In this document: positions 26,336 to 34,251 of the stretch, one piece after another
Position numbering within the stretch: position 1 is the first letter of the stretch
Layout of the letters: the number at the start of each line of letters is the position of its first letter
Assembly: GCF_003112535.1 (NCBI RefSeq)
Contig: NZ_BEWA01000019.1
Location: forward strand, 186,001-250,000
Origin: Streptomyces rishiriensis
GTDB taxonomy: Bacteria > Actinomycetota > Actinomycetes > Streptomycetales > Streptomycetaceae
DNA length: 64,000 bases
Direction of reading: 5' to 3'
The notes under the pieces: generated by a model
What the model was told of the DNA's origin: nothing
Database searches by the model: none
What the model saw: the letters and a program-made list of their open reading frames with translations, nothing else
Translations under genes and position numbers: made by a program

Positions 26336-27040
26336 ATGTCCATGCCACAGCGGCCCCACCAGCCCGCGAGGGCTGCCGCCACGCTCCCGGTCCTGCCCTA
26401 CCGCAAGCCCACCAAGGGTCGTGACTACTGGGTCCTCGACGACGTCTTCCCCGAGGCGGACGTCACGGCGATCCGGGAACGGTGTCTCGCCAAGGACGAC
26501 TGGGTCAAGGGTTACCCGTACACCTCGGAGAGCTGGCCCGGACTGCGCACCATGCCCGGGCTGGAGCCCGCCGAACTCGGGCGCGTGGAAGGGCTGGTGA
26601 GGAAGGCGACGGGGGCGAGCAGGCTGTGGGTGCAGCAGGCTCCCGGCGGCGGCACCCTCAACCACAACTGTGTGCAGGTCGTGGGCGAGGGGGAGAGCAC
26701 TCCGCGGCCGCACTCCGACTCGCGGGCGCTGTGCCGGTACGCGGCCGTGCTGTATCTCAACCCGGCGGTCCCCAAGGACTGCGGGACCAGTTTCTACCGG
26801 CAGTCCCTGCCCGGCGGCCGGCTCGGCGGCAACGTCGTCCAGGCGCCGCACAACAACCTCGTCGACGCCCTCGGCACCCGGTTCGTCGCGCCGGACGCCT
26901 TCGAGGAGGACGTGCGGGTGCCGCACAAGGCGAACCGGCTGCTCCTCTACCACGCCAACCTCGTGCACAGCGCCACCGGTTACTGCGGCACGACGCTGGA
27001 GGAGAAGCGGATGACGGCCGTCTTCTTCTGGATGGCCTGA
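26336..27040 (+). CDS. DUF6445 protein, 2OG-Fe(II) oxygenase-like
   Basis: A 234-residue cytoplasmic protein. The double-stranded beta-helix fold is suggested by PRPHSDSRALC (H-x-D pair), YAAVLYLNP, CGTSFYRQ and LVHSATGYC (third His), the order of iron ligands in 2-oxoglutarate oxygenases, with RMTAVFFWMA as the last strand. DUF6445 members occur in proteobacteria and Streptomyces near tailoring enzymes, but the substrate is not known. ATG at 26336 is the first start; it has no clear ribosome binding site. The gene is flanked by unrelated single genes. Confidence 0.8.
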   Translation: MSMPQRPHQPARAAATLPVLPYRKPTKGRDYWVLDDVFPEADVTAIRERCLAKDDWVKGYPYTSESWPGLRTMPGLEPAELGRVEGLVRKATGASRLWVQQAPGGGTLNHNCVQVVGEGESTPRPHSDSRALCRYAAVLYLNPAVPKDCGTSFYRQSLPGGRLGGNVVQAPHNNLVDALGTRFVAPDAFEEDVRVPHKANRLLLYHANLVHSATGYCGTTLEEKRMTAVFFWMA

Positions 27041-27085
27041 CCCGGTCGTACGGTCCCGTCCGCTTCGGTCCCGGGGCGGTCCCGG

Positions 27086-27625
27086 TCAGTAGCGCACCGC
27101 ACGGACCGCCTGCGTCCTCACCTCGCCGGACAGCTTGCGGTTGCTTCGGGCGGTGGCCTTGCCGGTCTTGCCCGCCGGGACGTCGGAGACGGTCACGAGG
27201 ACCGTGTCGAGCCGGTTGCCGCCGGAGTCCTCGAAGTCGACCTGGACGGCGAACGACTTCGTGGAACCGGCGCTGTTGGCGGCCGTGACCTCGACCGTGC
27301 TGCGGTCGCCGTCGGTGCCGGGCGCGCCGAGCTTCACGTCGTCCTTGGCGTCGACCCCGCCCTTGATCTCGTCGAACCGGCGGTTCACCTCCGCCGTCGC
27401 CGACGCGTACGCCTCCGACGCCTGCGAGGCGAGCGAGGCGAGCGAGGACGCGGCCGCGGTGGCCTGCGCGCCGACCGACTGCGCGGCGGACGCGGCCTTG
27501 CTGGTCACCGACGAGGGGGTGTTGTCGCCGGAGCAGCCGGTGAGCCCGGCGGTCCCGAGGAGCGCCGCCGCGCAGGCCGCCGTCACCAGCACGCCCTTCT
27601 GCCGACGGGTGCGGTGAGCTGCCAT
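27086..27625 (-). CDS. Lipoprotein with FxLYD-like domain
   Basis: A 179-residue lipoprotein: basic start MAAHRTRRQKGVL, hydrophobic core and lipobox LTGC. An Ala/Ser-rich helical linker (residues 36-85) precedes an FxLYD-type beta-sandwich (STVEVTAANSAGSTKSFAVQ, then VSDVPAGKTGKATA). Such domains sit outside the membrane; no ligand is known. ATG at 27625 follows GGAGGAG. The gene converges with the oxygenase gene and is divergent from the DUF7144 membrane protein. Confidence 0.85.
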   Translation of the reverse strand: MAAHRTRRQKGVLVTAACAAALLGTAGLTGCSGDNTPSSVTSKAASAAQSVGAQATAAASSLASLASQASEAYASATAEVNRRFDEIKGGVDAKDDVKLGAPGTDGDRSTVEVTAANSAGSTKSFAVQVDFEDSGGNRLDTVLVTVSDVPAGKTGKATARSNRKLSGEVRTQAVRAVRY

Positions 27626-27780
27626 CTCTCCTCCAGTTCGCTGACCGGATCCGGGGACGGACCCGGTCTCCAGTGAAGGACGGGACCGCCGCGCCCGCAT
27701 GCCGGCTCACCCGAACGGCACACCCCCGTGGTGGCGGCCCCCGGCCCGGCGGATGGTCGAGCAAGGACGACCGAGGAACG

Positions 27781-27807
27781 ACAGGGACGACAGGGACGAC
27801 AGGGACG
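27781..27807. repeat. ACAGGGACG x3 tandem repeat
   Basis: Three perfect 9-base copies lie 19 bases upstream of the following gene, within its leader. Confidence 0.85.
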
Positions 27808-27825
27808 ACGAGGACGGGGTACGCC

Positions 27826-28320
27826 ATGAGCGACCAGCCGCACGGACAGCCGTCGCACGGGTCCCCGGTCTGGGACCCCTCGCACCAGGGCACCGGCACG
27901 CCGCCCGACCGGCCCCCGGGCGGGCCGGGAGGCGGGGCGGTGGCCGCCAGCGGGGTCGTCTTCGCGGGCGTGCTCATGTTCGTGAGCGGTGTCCTCGCCG
28001 CCTTCGAGGGCATCGCGGCGATCGCCCGCGACGACGTGTACGCGCGGATCGGCAGCTACGTGTACGAGATGAACCTCACCGGCTGGGGCTGGCTCCTGCT
28101 GGCCGTGGGCGTCGTGGCCGCGGCGACCGGCTGGGGCCTGCTCACGGGCGCCGCCTGGGCTCGGGTCAGCGGCATCGCACTCGCCTCCCTGAGCCTGGTG
28201 CTGCAGTTCCTGTTCCTGCCGTACGCGCCGTTCTGGGCGGTCGTCCAGATCGCCCTCGACGTCTTCGTGATCTGGGCCCTGGCCACCTACGAGCCCCCCG
28301 CGTCACCACGGCAGGGCTAG
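27826..28320 (+). CDS. DUF7144-type membrane protein, four TM helices
   Basis: A 164-residue protein. The first 35 residues are Pro/Gly/His-rich and soluble. Four TM helices follow: VVFAGVLMFVSGVLAAFEGI; GWGWLLLAVGVVAAATGWGL; VSGIALASLSLVLQFLFL; WAVVQIALDVFVIWALATY. This is the usual layout of the DUF7144 family, common in Streptomyces and of unknown role. ATG at 27826 has GAGGACGGGG upstream. Confidence 0.85.
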   Translation: MSDQPHGQPSHGSPVWDPSHQGTGTPPDRPPGGPGGGAVAASGVVFAGVLMFVSGVLAAFEGIAAIARDDVYARIGSYVYEMNLTGWGWLLLAVGVVAAATGWGLLTGAAWARVSGIALASLSLVLQFLFLPYAPFWAVVQIALDVFVIWALATYEPPASPRQG

Positions 28321-28351
28321 CGATGCCGCACGGTTCCCACGGGATCCACGG

Positions 28352-29179
28352 TCAGGACGTCCCCGGTGTGCCGGACACCTGTACCTCCTTGCGGCGCAGC
28401 CAGGGCAGGGGCGGTACCGCGGAACCGGCGTAGGGGGTGATCCGCACCTCGAAGTGCAGATGGGGGCCGGTGACGTTGCCGGTCGCTCCCGAGAGGCCGA
28501 TGCGCTGACCGGTGGTCACTCGCTGCCCCCTGCGGACGTCGATGCGGGACAGATGGGCGTACTGGGTGAAGTAGCCGTCGCCGTGCCGGACCAGGACCTG
28601 GTTGCCGAAGCCGTCGCCGCAGGTCGTGATCCGGACGACGCCGGAGCCGACGGCGTACACCGGGGTGCCGGAGTCCACGGCGAAGTCCTGGCCGGTGTGC
28701 CGGTGGGCCCAGCGGGAGCCCTTGGCGGCGAACCCGGCGGACAGCCAGTAGCGGCGGGCCGGGGCCGTCCAGGGGCGGGCGCGCAGCTCGGGCGGGCGGC
28801 TGCGGTCCCCGAACGGGCAGTGGCCCTGCCGTCCGGACGGATCGACGGCGACCGGGTCGGCGGTCTCCTTCGCCCCGGCCCGCAACCGGTCCCACAGCTC
28901 GGAGCGCAGCGCCTCCCGGCGGCGTTCGGCGTCCTCGATCCGCGCGGGGAGGGCGTCGGCCTCCCGGAGCCGGTCGACCCGCTCGCGGGCCTGCTCGTGC
29001 GCGCGGACGGCGCGGGCGGCGTCCTTGCGGAACCCGTCGCTCCCGGCGCGCTCCCGTCCTTCGGCGCCCGCGGGCACGGTGGCGAGGGCGAGCAGCAGGA
29101 GGGCGAGCAGGGCGGACCCGGCCGCTGCGCGAAGGCGCGCCCGCGTCCGCGGATGACGCGCATGGTGTTCTCGTCCCAT
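28352..29179 (-). CDS. Secreted M23 peptidoglycan endopeptidase
   Basis: A 275-residue exported zinc peptidase that should cleave peptide cross-links in peptidoglycan. Residues 1-39 form a signal peptide (Arg-rich start, LLALLLLALATVPAGAEG). A helical, charged region (about residues 45-95) precedes the catalytic domain. The zinc ligands are the His and Asp of HRHTGQDFAV and the second His of GPHLHFEV; FTQYAHLS carries the catalytic His. The GTG/ATG choice is uncertain; ATG at 29179 gives a complete signal sequence. The next gene on the same strand is a GH26-like hydrolase. Confidence 0.92.
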   Translation of the reverse strand: MGREHHARHPRTRARLRAAAGSALLALLLLALATVPAGAEGRERAGSDGFRKDAARAVRAHEQARERVDRLREADALPARIEDAERRREALRSELWDRLRAGAKETADPVAVDPSGRQGHCPFGDRSRPPELRARPWTAPARRYWLSAGFAAKGSRWAHRHTGQDFAVDSGTPVYAVGSGVVRITTCGDGFGNQVLVRHGDGYFTQYAHLSRIDVRRGQRVTTGQRIGLSGATGNVTGPHLHFEVRITPYAGSAVPPLPWLRRKEVQVSGTPGTS

Positions 29180-29241
29180 CGTGCGATCATCGGACCGGTG
29201 GGGTGTGCGGCTCGCGCGCCCTGCCGCACGGCCGGGCGGGT

Positions 29242-30234
29242 TCAGCCGGACGGACCAGCGATCAGGGCCCGGTAGACGGCCGAGGACCGCGGATTGCCGG
29301 CACAGCGCCACACGCCGTGCGGGCAGTAGTCGCTGATGGTCTGGTACAGCGGCCGGTGCTCGGCGAACCAGTCCAGCATCCCGCGCACGTAGTCCGGGTC
29401 GTCGCCGTTGCGGTACAGCCCCCACTCCGGGTAGGACGCCGGCTTGCCGTGGGCCCGCGCGAACCGCACGTGTGCGGCGAGCCCGTACGGCTCGGCGACC
29501 TGCTCCTCGAAGGACATGCCGTGCGGCTGGTCGTAGGCGTCCATCCCGACGACGTCGACGTACCGGTCGCCGGGATAGCAGGCGGTCCACGGGACGGCGT
29601 CCCGCCCGCGGCTGGGAGTGAACTCGAACCGGAACGCCTCCGGGCCGGCCACGGAGCGCATGGCGTCGACGATCCGGACCCAGTACCGCTTCCAGGCCCG
29701 CGGGTCCGGCCCGCAGCGATGGGTGTAGGTGACCCCGTTCATCTCCCACCCCACCACCAGCACGGCGTCCGGCACCCCGAGCCCGACGAGCCGGCGGGCC
29801 AGCGCCCGGAAGTGCCCGTCGTAGTCGCCGCGCGCCCCCCTGCGCAGCTCCTCGCGCACGACGGCGTCCGGCACGTGCTCCTCGGTCCGCTCCAGCATCG
29901 GCACGTTCAGGACGAACATCCGGTCGGCGCGCTCCCGCCGCCACCGCGCCCAGTGCTCCAGATAGCCGGGCGCCCCCTCGATGTTGCTCCACCGGTCACC
30001 CGGCAGATAGGCGTGCCCCACCCGGGGTGTGGCCGGTCCCAGCCATGCGTCGAGCCCGGCGATCCGCCGCACGCCGGCGTCGTCGTACCCGACGTACGCC
30101 CCGAACGCTCCCGGCGGCGCTCCGGCGCCCTGCCCGAGCGGGACGCAGGCGGGCCCGGCGAGCAGCGCGAGAGCGGCGAGAGCGGCGAACAGCGCGGTCA
30201 GCGGGGCCCGTTGGGCGCGAGGGAAGCGGAACAC
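29242..30234 (-). CDS. Secreted GH26-like glycoside hydrolase
   Basis: A roughly 330-residue exported enzyme. It starts with a basic region and signal (LTALFAALAALALLAG), then a TIM-barrel: AYVGYDDAGVRRIAGLDAWL; VLVVGWEMNG with the probable acid/base Glu; DVVGMDAYDQPHG; and ASYPEWGLY with the probable nucleophile Glu. Position and spacing of the two Glu residues suit GH26 (beta-mannanase or beta-1,3-xylanase type), but the substrate is open. The start is uncertain: GTG at 30234 or further upstream to 30315. Confidence 0.75.
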   Translation of the reverse strand: MFRFPRAQRAPLTALFAALAALALLAGPACVPLGQGAGAPPGAFGAYVGYDDAGVRRIAGLDAWLGPATPRVGHAYLPGDRWSNIEGAPGYLEHWARWRRERADRMFVLNVPMLERTEEHVPDAVVREELRRGARGDYDGHFRALARRLVGLGVPDAVLVVGWEMNGVTYTHRCGPDPRAWKRYWVRIVDAMRSVAGPEAFRFEFTPSRGRDAVPWTACYPGDRYVDVVGMDAYDQPHGMSFEEQVAEPYGLAAHVRFARAHGKPASYPEWGLYRNGDDPDYVRGMLDWFAEHRPLYQTISDYCPHGVWRCAGNPRSSAVYRALIAGPSG

Positions 30235-30558
30235 CGGCTCATGATGAGGCCGCCGCCTCCTCCCCCGCCCCGAAACCGCCGCCGAACCACCCGGACCGGG
30301 TACGGGCGTCGGCACGGGTTCGGCGGGAGGACCGCGGCCCTCGCCCGGGGACGGCGGCGATCACGTCCGGTCCACGCGGCCCCGGCGGCGCGGGTCCGCT
30401 TCTTTCTCGGTCAACAGGCAACCCCGGCAGGCCTTTTGGGCCTCTCACAGGGTGCTCACAGGTCCGGCTCGGCGCGTGGGGGTGCGCCTGCAGGGCGGCC
30501 GGGGTGTGGGCTGTCCAGTCCGATGCCACCGACCATGGCACTCGCAGACGAGGAACCG
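30235..30558. other. Divergent upstream region of the GH26-like and lysyl-oxidase-like genes
   Basis: About 320 bases. The minus-strand frame of the hydrolase stays open to 30315, so part may be coding. A small hairpin AGGCC-TTTTG-GGCCT lies at 30429-30443, and GACGAGGAACCG at 30549 is the ribosome binding site of the next gene. No clear -10/-35 pair was identified. Confidence 0.4.
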
Positions 30559-32274
30559 ATGACCAGACAGCACCATCGCAAGGGCCTTCAGCGTGCGGCG
30601 TTCGCCGCGGGGGCCGCGCTCACCGTCGTCGCCGTCGCCGGGGCCGCTCCCGGCGCCGACGCGGCGACCGCGAGCACGCCGGGCAAGCCGCAGCTCAAAC
30701 TGATCGCCGCGTCGAAGTCCGTGATCCTCGACCGGTACGAGGGCAGCTCCGGGGTCTACCTCGACCTCGGCACGTACGTCACCGTCGACAACGCTCCGCT
30801 GGAGCTCAAGGTGACCCGTAAGTCGTACAAGGACCCCGTCGTCGCCCAGCAGATCCTGCGCAACGGGACGAAGACGACGACGACGACGCTGCCCGCGGGC
30901 ACCGTCAAGGACTTCAGCGGGCTGCCCGGCTTCCTGGAGGTGTCCATCAAGAACGCGGCCGGGGCGGAGGTGCGCAAGACGCAGGGCACCTTCTGTCCCA
31001 ACAACGCCTCCGGGCGGCTGCGTCCGGACGCCCCGGCCACCTCGCACTATCCGGAGAGCTGCTCCACCAACCCGTTCACGCTCGGCTCCGTCTGGGGCGT
31101 CGAGAAGGGCTGGGCGTCCAACTCCAGCACCGTCGACTACGACAACCCGGTGGACCTCGCCCCGGGCGAGTACACGGCCAAGGTGTCGGTCGCCAAGAAG
31201 TACCGGGACCTCTTCGGCATCCCGAACGACCAGCCGACCATCAAGGTGACGGTGCGACAGGAGAGCAGCGGCGGCGGCGAGGGCGGCGGCGTCGGCCTGC
31301 GCTCCTCGACGCCGTCCGGCGGCCACGACGCCCACGGCGGCGGGCACGACATGGCCGGCATGGAGGGCATGGAGGGCATGCCGGGCATGGCCGGCGGTCA
31401 TCACTACGGCCCCCGTGGCGCCGACGCCCCCACCCCCTCCGCGCTCGCCCACGCCCTGGAGGCCCGGGGGCTCGCCCACCCGGGCGACGGCGCCGGTCGC
31501 ACCGACGGCTCCCGGATCGCGTCGGCGCTGAAGGCCGCCGCCGGACGTCCCACCGGACGGGCGGGCGCTCCCGCCGGCGTGCCCAAGCCCGACCTGCGTT
31601 CGCTGCCGGCCTGGGACATCGCCGTCACCGACGGCGAGGACGGCGACGCGCCCGGCAAGGACTACCTCGCCTTCAGCGCCAACGTCTGGAACGCCGGCCC
31701 GGCCCCCCTCGTCGTGGACGGCTTCCGCAAGCCCGGCGCCGAACGGATGGACTCCTACCAGTACTTCTACGACGCCAAGGGCAAGCAGGTCGGCTACGCG
31801 CCCGCCGGCACCATGGAGTGGGACCCGCGCATCGGCCACGAGCACTGGCACTTCACGGACTTCGCCAGCTACCGGCTGCTCGCCGCCGACCAGCACGAGA
31901 TCGTCAAGAGCGGCAAGGAGGCGTTCTGCCTCGCCAACACGGACGCGATCGACCAGACGGTGAAGAACGCCAACTGGCACCCCAACAACACCGATCTGTC
32001 GACCGCCTGCGGCGAGCAGAACTCCATCTCCGTCCGTGAGGTCCTCGACGTCGGCTCCGGTGACACGTACACCCAGTACCGTCCCGGGCAGTCCTTCGAC
32101 ATCACCGGCCTTCCCAACGGCACCTACTACATCCAGGTCATCGCCAACCCGGCGAACCGCCTGCAGGAGAGCGACACCAAGAACAACGTCTCGCTGCGCA
32201 AGGTCGTCCTGGGCGGCACCCAGGGCGCCCGTACGGTGAAGGTCCCGCCGGTCGACCTGGTCGACGCGCCGTAA
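30559..32274 (+). CDS. Secreted lysyl-oxidase-like copper protein
   Basis: A 571-residue exported protein. Residues 1-36 form a signal peptide. An Ig-like N-terminal part (about 40-235) is followed by a His/Met-rich loop near residue 260 (GGHDAHGGGHDMAGMEG and more), then a lysyl-oxidase domain: LVVDGFRKPG, the copper-site sequence GHEHWHFTDFASYRL, and ITGLPNGTYYIQVIANP. Animal lysyl oxidases oxidise Lys side chains with copper and a quinone; bacterial members are mostly uncharacterised. ATG at 30559 has GAGGAA upstream, better than ATG at 30535. A strong terminator follows. Confidence 0.88.
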   Translation: MTRQHHRKGLQRAAFAAGAALTVVAVAGAAPGADAATASTPGKPQLKLIAASKSVILDRYEGSSGVYLDLGTYVTVDNAPLELKVTRKSYKDPVVAQQILRNGTKTTTTTLPAGTVKDFSGLPGFLEVSIKNAAGAEVRKTQGTFCPNNASGRLRPDAPATSHYPESCSTNPFTLGSVWGVEKGWASNSSTVDYDNPVDLAPGEYTAKVSVAKKYRDLFGIPNDQPTIKVTVRQESSGGGEGGGVGLRSSTPSGGHDAHGGGHDMAGMEGMEGMPGMAGGHHYGPRGADAPTPSALAHALEARGLAHPGDGAGRTDGSRIASALKAAAGRPTGRAGAPAGVPKPDLRSLPAWDIAVTDGEDGDAPGKDYLAFSANVWNAGPAPLVVDGFRKPGAERMDSYQYFYDAKGKQVGYAPAGTMEWDPRIGHEHWHFTDFASYRLLAADQHEIVKSGKEAFCLANTDAIDQTVKNANWHPNNTDLSTACGEQNSISVREVLDVGSGDTYTQYRPGQSFDITGLPNGTYYIQVIANPANRLQESDTKNNVSLRKVVLGGTQGARTVKVPPVDLVDAP

Positions 32275-32306
32275 CCGACCCGACCCGCCGGTTCTTGCGG
32301 TCCCGG

Positions 32307-32343
32307 CCCGGCGATGTGACAGGACGTCGGTCACATCGCCGGG
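32307..32343 (+). terminator. Terminator of the lysyl-oxidase-like gene
   Basis: CCCGGCGATGTGAC and GTCACATCGCCGGG form a perfect 14-bp stem with a 9-base loop, 33 bases after the stop. Confidence 0.9.
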
Positions 32344-32466
32344 CGCGGGGCAACCGATCCCCGGTCCTGAGGGGTCTTGTGAGTCGCCAGTGCTTCTCGG
32401 ACGTATTTCCCTGCGACTGTAGGGTTCCGACGTTCGGCGACAACGGACGCCGCCGACCCGAGCACG

Positions 32467-33942
32467 GTGTACGGGGTGAAACGGCCGAAGCGGAGGGGGC
32501 GAGCGCCGGTGGGCGGATCGAGAAGGCGTGGGCATACTCCGGCGGAGGCTGCCGGCGGGCGGGGAAGCGGCGGCAGGGCGGGCGGCTCCGGGCCCGGCGG
32601 GGCGCGGCTCACCCGGCGCGGAAGGATCGTCGCGTGGGGCGCGGGCGTGACGTGCCTCGTCCTGGTCGGGGCCGGCGGGGCGGGCGCGTGGATCTACTAC
32701 GACCTCAACAACAACATCAAGTCCGCCGATGTGGACGACAAGCTGGGCGCCGACCGGCCGGTGAACCTCAGTCCCGGCTCGAAGAACATCATGATCGTCG
32801 GTTCCGACACCCGCGCGGGCGCGAACGCCAAGTACGGCAAGGACCTGACCACCATGCAGTCGGACACGCTGATGGTGCTGCACATACCGGCCGACCGTAA
32901 GTGGGCCTCGGTGGTGTCGTTCCCGCGGGACTCCTGGGTGGAGATACCCGGCTGCGAGAAGGGCGACGGCAGTTCGTCCTCGCCGCACCACTTCAAGATC
33001 AACGAGGCGTTCGCGATCGGCGGCAGCAACGGCAAGGTCGCCGAGGCCGCCGCCTGCACCATCAAGACCCTCGAGTCCAACACCGGTCTGCGCATCGACC
33101 ACTTCATCACGGTCGACTTCTCCGGGTTCAAGGGCATGGTCGACGCGCTGGAGGGCATAGAGGTCTGCCCGAAGGAGGCCATCCACGACAAGAAGGCCCA
33201 CCTGGACCTGGAGGCGGGCTGTCAGACCGTCAAGGGGGAGAAGGCGCTCGGATACGTCCGCACCCGCTACAGCGTGGGCGACGGCTCCGACCTCGGCCGC
33301 ATCGGCCGCCAGCAGGAGTTCATGGACGCCCTGGCCAAGAAGGCCAAGTCCAAGCTCGGCAGTCCGGACGCGATGTACGCGTTCCTGAAGTCGATCACCA
33401 ACTCCCTGACGGCCGACCCCGACATGGCGGGACTCCAGCCGCTGTACGGGCTCGCCGACGAACTCAAGGGGATACCGAGCGACCGCCTCGGCTTCCTCAC
33501 CGTCCCGAACTACGGGCGGGTGGCCGACCAGCCCACCGACAAGGCCAACGTCGTCTGGCAGTACCCGCAGGCCGCCGACCTGTTCACCGCCCTGGCCAAG
33601 GACAAGGAGATCACCAAGGCGCAGCTGGAGGCGTCGAAGAAGAACGTGGTGTACGCCTCGTCCGTGAAGATCCGCGTCCTCAACGGCACCGGCGTCTCCG
33701 GACGCGCCGCGGCCGTCGCCGAGAAGCTGAAGAGTGCCGGCTACACCGTCGTCGGCACCGGCAACGCGCCCGGCGGCACGGCCGCCAGGACGACGGTGAC
33801 CTGTCCCGCGGGCCTCGAGAGCCAGGCCGCCGTTCTCGCCTCCCGGCTGCCCGGCATACGGGCCACGACGGACAGCTCGGCCGCCGCGGGGGCGGTCACC
33901 CTGGTCGTCGGACCGGAGTTGAAGGTCGAGGACGTCGCCTGA
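32467..33942 (+). CDS. LytR-CpsA-Psr (LCP) family cell-wall ligase with LytR_C domain
   Basis: A 491-residue type II membrane protein that transfers polyprenyl-linked glycopolymers to peptidoglycan. The Arg/Gly-rich cytoplasmic start (about 55 residues) leads to a TM helix (VAWGAGVTCLVLVGAGGAGAW). The LCP domain contains IMIVGSDTRAG, TLMVLHIPADRKWASVVSFP with the conserved Arg-Asp that follows, DHFITVDFSGFKGMVDALEG, and GYVRTRYSVGDGSDLGRIGRQ. The LytR_C domain (VKIRVLNGTGVSGRAAAVAE) ends the protein. GTG at 32467 is taken; in-frame GTGs at 32476 and 32509 remain possible. The next element downstream is a structured RNA, not a partner gene. Confidence 0.92.
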   Translation: MYGVKRPKRRGRAPVGGSRRRGHTPAEAAGGRGSGGRAGGSGPGGARLTRRGRIVAWGAGVTCLVLVGAGGAGAWIYYDLNNNIKSADVDDKLGADRPVNLSPGSKNIMIVGSDTRAGANAKYGKDLTTMQSDTLMVLHIPADRKWASVVSFPRDSWVEIPGCEKGDGSSSSPHHFKINEAFAIGGSNGKVAEAAACTIKTLESNTGLRIDHFITVDFSGFKGMVDALEGIEVCPKEAIHDKKAHLDLEAGCQTVKGEKALGYVRTRYSVGDGSDLGRIGRQQEFMDALAKKAKSKLGSPDAMYAFLKSITNSLTADPDMAGLQPLYGLADELKGIPSDRLGFLTVPNYGRVADQPTDKANVVWQYPQAADLFTALAKDKEITKAQLEASKKNVVYASSVKIRVLNGTGVSGRAAAVAEKLKSAGYTVVGTGNAPGGTAARTTVTCPAGLESQAAVLASRLPGIRATTDSSAAAGAVTLVVGPELKVEDVA

Positions 33943-33963
33943 TCGCCGAACGGTCGTTGCCGG

Positions 33964-33992
33964 TCAACAAGACCCTGAAGATGGGGTAAGCT
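33964..33992 (+). promoter_or_regulatory. Promoter of the structured RNA
   Basis: TCAACA (33964-33969) and TAAGCT (33987-33992) are separated by 17 bases and match the vegetative -35 and -10 at four positions each. The predicted start, about base 34000, coincides with the first base of the RNA's closing stem. Confidence 0.55.
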
Positions 33993-33999
33993 TGATCTT

Positions 34000-34152
34000 G
34001 AGCCGGTCACCGGAACGAAAAACGGTGAACGACCTCTGCGTTGGTGGTCCAAGGAAAGACGCCCCGCTTCCTGCGGGGAGATGCAGGTGCAAGGCCTGCC
34101 CGGCGCTCCAGTGAAGAGAGAGTCCCATCCCGTACGCGGGGTGGGACTCTTT
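34000..34152 (+). ncRNA. Structured non-coding RNA of unknown class, about 150 nt
   Basis: Almost every base can be placed in a helix. GAGCCGG (34000-34006) pairs with CCCGGCGCTC (34099-34108) to close a multibranch loop. Inside are four hairpins: GGTCACCG/CGGTG..GACC (34005-34034), TTGG-TGGT-CCAA (34041-34052, within GCG..GACGC), CCCCGC-TTCCT-GCGGGG (34062-34078) and GCAGG/CCTGC (34083-34099). An intrinsic terminator follows at 34119-34150. No reading frame with coding character runs through it, and no gene follows on this strand. It does not look like 4.5S, tmRNA, RNase P, a T-box or a cobalamin riboswitch to me. It could be a small RNA or an orphan riboswitch fold. Confidence 0.65.
34119..34150 (+). 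terminator. Intrinsic terminator of the structured RNA
   Basis: AGAGTCCCATCCCG pairs with CGGGGTGGGACTCT (14 bp, one G-U) around a 4-base TACG loop, followed by TTCGTCGT. Confidence 0.85.
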
Positions 34153-34209
34153 CGTCGTGTCCGCCCACCGGAGCGGACGGGAGAGCGGACAGGGACGGGG
34201 ACAGGGCTC

Positions 34210-34247
34210 TGGACGGCGGGAGAGGGTGCGCCCTCTCCCGCCGTCCA
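34210..34247 (-). terminator. Terminator of the CIS operon
   Basis: A perfect 16-bp stem (GGACGGCGGGAGAGGG and its complement, extended by T-A) with a TGCG loop lies 5 bases after the stop of the last operon gene. Confidence 0.9.
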
Positions 34248-34251
34248 CGCG

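Noticed and set aside
29203-30558. N-terminal extension of the lysyl-oxidase-like frame
   Set aside because: It is antisense to the GH26-like and M23 genes; the ATG at 30559 has the ribosome binding site and a complete signal peptide.
34000-34152. Structured RNA considered as a cobalamin riboswitch, 6S RNA or 4.5S RNA
   Set aside because: The GGTGCAAGGCC stretch recalls a cobalamin element, but the B12 box and a downstream gene are missing. The multibranch fold does not suit 6S, and the 4.5S GGAAGG-type core is absent.
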